In this document: in pieces, positions 61,326 through 64,000 of the stretch
Layout: each line of letters opens with the position of its first letter
Numbering within the stretch: position 1 is the stretch's first letter
Source: Paenibacillus_Z sp042653205
Lineage (GTDB): Bacteria; Bacillota; Bacilli; Paenibacillales; Paenibacillaceae
Assembly: GCF_042653205.1 (NCBI RefSeq)
Contig: NZ_JBHSHY010000008.1
Coordinates: 1 to 64,000 of the forward strand
Reading direction: 5' to 3'
Length of the DNA stretch: 64,000 bases
Notes under the pieces: model-generated
Database searches by the model: none
What the model was told of the DNA's origin: nothing
The model's input: only the letters and a program-made list of their open reading frames with translations
Program-made: the position numbers and the translations under genes

Positions 61326-62786
61326 GTGGCGGGGATGGTGTGGCTGTGGAACGGAACCGGATACCGCGCATGCGCGGGCCTGCGCGGGCCGGGCGGGGAC
61401 GCGGGAATTCCGGACGAGTACGACGCCGTCATCGTCGAAGCGGGCGCGTCCGGCCGGACGGAACCGGCCGAAGGCCATGGACGGGGGACGCTCGTTCTGA
61501 ACGCGGGCGCGCCGGCGTTCGCGGACTGGAGCACCGAAGAGATTCGCCGCCGGCTGCGGCGCTCGGGGACGGCCGCGCGGGAAACGGACGGCGAATTAGG
61601 CGCGGCGCGGACGTACGCGGTGTCGCTGTTTCAATTGCGGCCGATCGCGGTAGCATCGCATCGGCCGGCGGCGGTCGTGCCGCAGCGGGAGGCGGGACGA
61701 GCTCTTCCCGGCGCTGTGCCGGGGATCCGGGATACGTCCGAGCGGCCGCTCTCCGAGCAGGACGCCCGTTACCGGCCGCTCGCGCGGCTCGCGACGCGCG
61801 CGCTTTACGCGTGCGGGCTCGACAACGGCATCGTCGAGCTGGCCGATGACGGCGAAGGCGCTTGCTTCGTGACCGGCATCCGGCTGCCGGCCGGCGGCGA
61901 GTACGCCCGCGGCGTCTGGCAGGACGCGGCGGCCGGGCTCGCGCGGGAGCTCGCCGCCGCGGCGGATGCGGGCGCCGCCGGAGGATCGGTGCCGATCTTG
62001 CTCGGCGCCGATCCCGAGTTCCTGCTGCTGTCGGCTGCCGGCAAGGTCGTGTCGGCCGCCCGGTACTTGTCGGACGGCCACGGGGCAGGCTGCGACGCGG
62101 TCGTCGTCGGCGGCGAGGTCCGCTACCCCGTCGCCGAGCTGCGGCCCGCGCCGTCGCCGACGCCGGAAGGCCTGGCGCGCAACGTGCGGCGGCTGCTGCG
62201 CCAGGCCGCGCGGCGCATCCCGGACCGGCCGCCGCTGCGCTGGGCGGCCGGGGGCATGCCGGCCGCCGGGTTCTCGCTCGGCGGCCATCTGCATTTGAGC
62301 GGCGTGCCGCTGACTGGCCGGCTGCTGCGCCAGCTCGACAGCTGCGTCGCGTTCCCGCTCGCGATGGTCGAATCGCCCGCGGAGCAGGCGCGGCGGCCAC
62401 GTTACGGCGCCCTCGGCGATTTCCGGCTGCAGCCGCACGGCGGGTTCGAATACCGGACGCCGCCGAGCTGGCTCGTCTCCCCGCTCGCGGCGAAGGCCGC
62501 GTTCGCGCTGGCGTTGCTGTGCGCCCGGGAAACCGCTGCGCTGTCCTACGTGCCGGCAGAGGAGGAGCGCTACGTCGCGGCCTACTACGCCGGCGATCGC
62601 CGCGCGCTCGCCGGCTGTCTGGAGCGGCTCGCCGCGTCGATGCGGGCGACGCCGTCGTACGCGGAGCTCGGCAGATGGATCGAGCCGCTGCTAGGCGCGA
62701 TCCATTCCGGCCGCACGTGGGACGCTGCGGCCGATATCCGCGACAAATGGCGCGTCGCTTCGGCGCCGCTCGCAAGCGCTCCATGA
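61326..62786 (+). CDS. Putative COOH-NH2 ligase (amidoligase, PF14395-like)
   Basis: A soluble protein of about 486 aa. The C-terminal ~290 residues carry amidoligase landmarks: LLGADPEFLLLSAAGKVV, VRYPVAELRPAPSPTP, GFSLGGHLHLSG and PHGGFEYRTPPSWL, in the order of carboxylate-amine ligases with an ATP-binding fold related to glutamate-cysteine ligase. The N-terminal ~190 residues are variable and unrecognised. The start is uncertain: GTG 61326 (GGAG 9 nt upstream) or ATG 61335. It sits between cotE and mutS. The reaction is not known; peptide or coat cross-link formation is one possibility. Confidence 0.8.
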   Translation: MAGMVWLWNGTGYRACAGLRGPGGDAGIPDEYDAVIVEAGASGRTEPAEGHGRGTLVLNAGAPAFADWSTEEIRRRLRRSGTAARETDGELGAARTYAVSLFQLRPIAVASHRPAAVVPQREAGRALPGAVPGIRDTSERPLSEQDARYRPLARLATRALYACGLDNGIVELADDGEGACFVTGIRLPAGGEYARGVWQDAAAGLARELAAAADAGAAGGSVPILLGADPEFLLLSAAGKVVSAARYLSDGHGAGCDAVVVGGEVRYPVAELRPAPSPTPEGLARNVRRLLRQAARRIPDRPPLRWAAGGMPAAGFSLGGHLHLSGVPLTGRLLRQLDSCVAFPLAMVESPAEQARRPRYGALGDFRLQPHGGFEYRTPPSWLVSPLAAKAAFALALLCARETAALSYVPAEEERYVAAYYAGDRRALAGCLERLAASMRATPSYAELGRWIEPLLGAIHSGRTWDAAADIRDKWRVASAPLASAP

Positions 62787-62808
62787 GGGGGCGCTTTTCT
62801 GCTATAAT
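62774..62808 (+). promoter_or_regulatory. Short hairpin and mutS promoter -10
   Basis: AAGCGC (62774-62779) pairs with GCGCTT (62791-62796), then TTT, over the amidoligase stop: a weak terminator. TATAAT follows at 62803-62808, about 50 nt before mutS; no good -35 is seen. Confidence 0.5.
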
Positions 62809-62857
62809 GGAGACCTGGTGTTGAATGCACGACATATTCGATTGTAGGAGGGGCCCC

Positions 62858-64000
62858 ATGACCGGCTACACCCCCATGATACAGCAATATTTGGCGATCA
62901 AGGAGAACGCCCGGGACGCGATTCTTTTTTTCCGCCTCGGCGATTTCTATGAAATGTTTTTCGACGACGCGATCACCGCGTCGCGCGAGCTCGAAATTAC
63001 GTTGACCGGCCGCGAGGGCGGCGCCGACAAGAAGATTCCGATGTGCGGCGTGCCCTACCATTCCGCGGAAGGATACATAGCGAGACTGATCGAGAAAGGC
63101 TTCAAGGTGGCGATCTGCGAGCAGGTCGAGGACCCGTCCGCGGCCAAAGGCGTCGTCCGCCGCGAAATCATCCGCGTCGTCACGCCCGGCACCGTCATGG
63201 AGACGAAGTCGCTGGCCGAGAAGGCGAACAATTTCATCGTGTCCGTCTCGGAAGCGGGCGGAGTCTGCGGCGTCGCGGCCTGCGACCTGACGACGGGCGA
63301 GCTGTACGTGACGTCCTTCTCCGCGGCGGCGGAATCGCTGATCGACGAGATCAACGTCTACCACCCTTCCGAGATCGTCGGCGACGCGGCCGTGCTCGAA
63401 CGGCTGCGCGCGGCGGCGGCGGGCTGGAACCGGCCCGTCCTGTTCACGGACCGGGAACCGATGGCGGACGAGCCGCTCCGCGAACAGTTCGGCCAGCTGG
63501 AGCTCGAGGCGCTGAAGCCCGCGCGGCGCCGTGCGGTCAGCCTGCTCACAGGCTACCTCGACGAGACGCAGAAGCGCTCGCTCGCCCACGTTCGCCGTAT
63601 CTCGGAGTACGAGCCGAACCAATTCATGATTTTGGACCCGTTCACGCGGCGCAACCTGGAGCTGACGGAGACGGTGCGCGACCGCAGCAAGAAGGGCTCG
63701 CTCCTCTGGCTGCTCGATCGCACGCGTACGTCCATGGGCGCGCGGCTGCTGCGTCGCTGGATCGATAAGCCGCTGCTGTCGAAGGCGCTGATCGACGAGC
63801 GGCTGGAAGCAGTGGAGAAGCTGTACCTGAACTTTATTTTGCGCGACGAGCTGCGGCGGGAGCTGAACGAGATCTACGACTTGGAGCGGCTCGTCGGCCG
63901 CGTCGCTTATGGCAGCGCGAACGGGCGCGACCTGAACGCGCTCAAGACATCCCTGCAGCACGTGCCGCCGCTGGTTGCGCTGTGCGCGGAATCGGATTCG
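62858..64000 (+). CDS. mutS: DNA mismatch repair protein MutS, 5' part only (runs off the window)
   Basis: Mismatch-recognition ATPase; 381 codons are visible of an expected ~850-900. The N-terminal mismatch-binding domain has RLGDFYEMFFDDA, with the Phe-x-Glu pair F30/E32 that stacks on the mismatch. Then come MCGVPYHSAEGYIARLIEKG, VAICEQVEDP and VVTPGTV, typical of MutS. Later FMILDPFTRRNLEL and GSLLWLLDRTRTSMGARLLRRWI mark the core lever domain. The Walker ATPase region lies beyond the window. AGGAGGGG is 4 nt from the ATG. It probably continues to mutL. Confidence 0.97.
   Translation, partial: MTGYTPMIQQYLAIKENARDAILFFRLGDFYEMFFDDAITASRELEITLTGREGGADKKIPMCGVPYHSAEGYIARLIEKGFKVAICEQVEDPSAAKGVVRREIIRVVTPGTVMETKSLAEKANNFIVSVSEAGGVCGVAACDLTTGELYVTSFSAAAESLIDEINVYHPSEIVGDAAVLERLRAAAAGWNRPVLFTDREPMADEPLREQFGQLELEALKPARRRAVSLLTGYLDETQKRSLAHVRRISEYEPNQFMILDPFTRRNLELTETVRDRSKKGSLLWLLDRTRTSMGARLLRRWIDKPLLSKALIDERLEAVEKLYLNFILRDELRRELNEIYDLERLVGRVAYGSANGRDLNALKTSLQHVPPLVALCAESDS

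Overview
The window looks like chromosome from a high-GC, endospore-forming member of the Firmicutes, most likely Paenibacillaceae (a Cohnella or high-GC Paenibacillus type). The reasons are strong AGGAGG ribosome-binding sites, Bacillus-type promoters, and a gene set made of the spore-coat gene cotE just upstream of mutS, a YtxJ/BrxC bacillithiol protein, YxcD, YqkB, YpwA and YtiB homologues, an AraR-type operator, and a LytS/YesN sugar-sensing system. There is no rRNA, tRNA, CRISPR array, transposase or prophage gene. It reads as ordinary core and accessory chromosome with many small operons, most closed by clear stem-loop terminators.

Layout. 1-10.4 kb: the 3' end of a dynamin-like GTPase, a two-gene heterodimeric ABC exporter, purT, an SGNH hydrolase and an ABC-2 transporter. 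10.4-16 kb: a 69-bp tandem repeat array leading into parE-parC, a 55-codon reverse gene and a MarR regulator. 16-22.3 kb: a leftward operon (response regulator, methyltransferase, pseudouridine synthase, CapA lipoprotein) diverging from a 7TM-DISM histidine kinase, then an XRE repressor with a textbook operator. 22.4-32.3 kb: araA with an AraR box and a cre-like site, a squalene-hopene-type cyclase, another ABC exporter, an M29 aminopeptidase, a GNAT enzyme, a 61-aa basic protein, a TetR regulator and a DUF6530-type gene.

32.5-41.8 kb is the most coherent accessory block: a membrane-anchored sugar-binding sensor, a LytS kinase and a YesN regulator (genes overlapping by 4 nt), then XylF, a ChvE-like binding protein, a two-domain ATPase and a permease. 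It resembles the XylFII-LytS-YesN xylose sensing circuit with its transporter, and both transcription units carry cre-like sites near the predicted start of transcription. 42-48 kb: a phasin-like/AarF pair, a DUF7002-like gene that seems to start at CTG, and an NMT1-type ABC importer. 48-55 kb (mostly leftward): a GHL10 hydrolase, BrxC, a GH18 enzyme with six unfamiliar N-terminal repeats, a YxcD operon behind a sigma-W-type promoter, a DUF309 protein, and carbonic anhydrase with a YqkB protein. 55-64 kb: an M32 carboxypeptidase, an MmyB-like regulator, a FabF-type synthase, an ArAE exporter, cotE, a putative amidoligase and the 5' part of mutS.

Start codons were reassigned by ribosome-binding site in many genes. 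Functions come from motif recognition by eye, with no database search.
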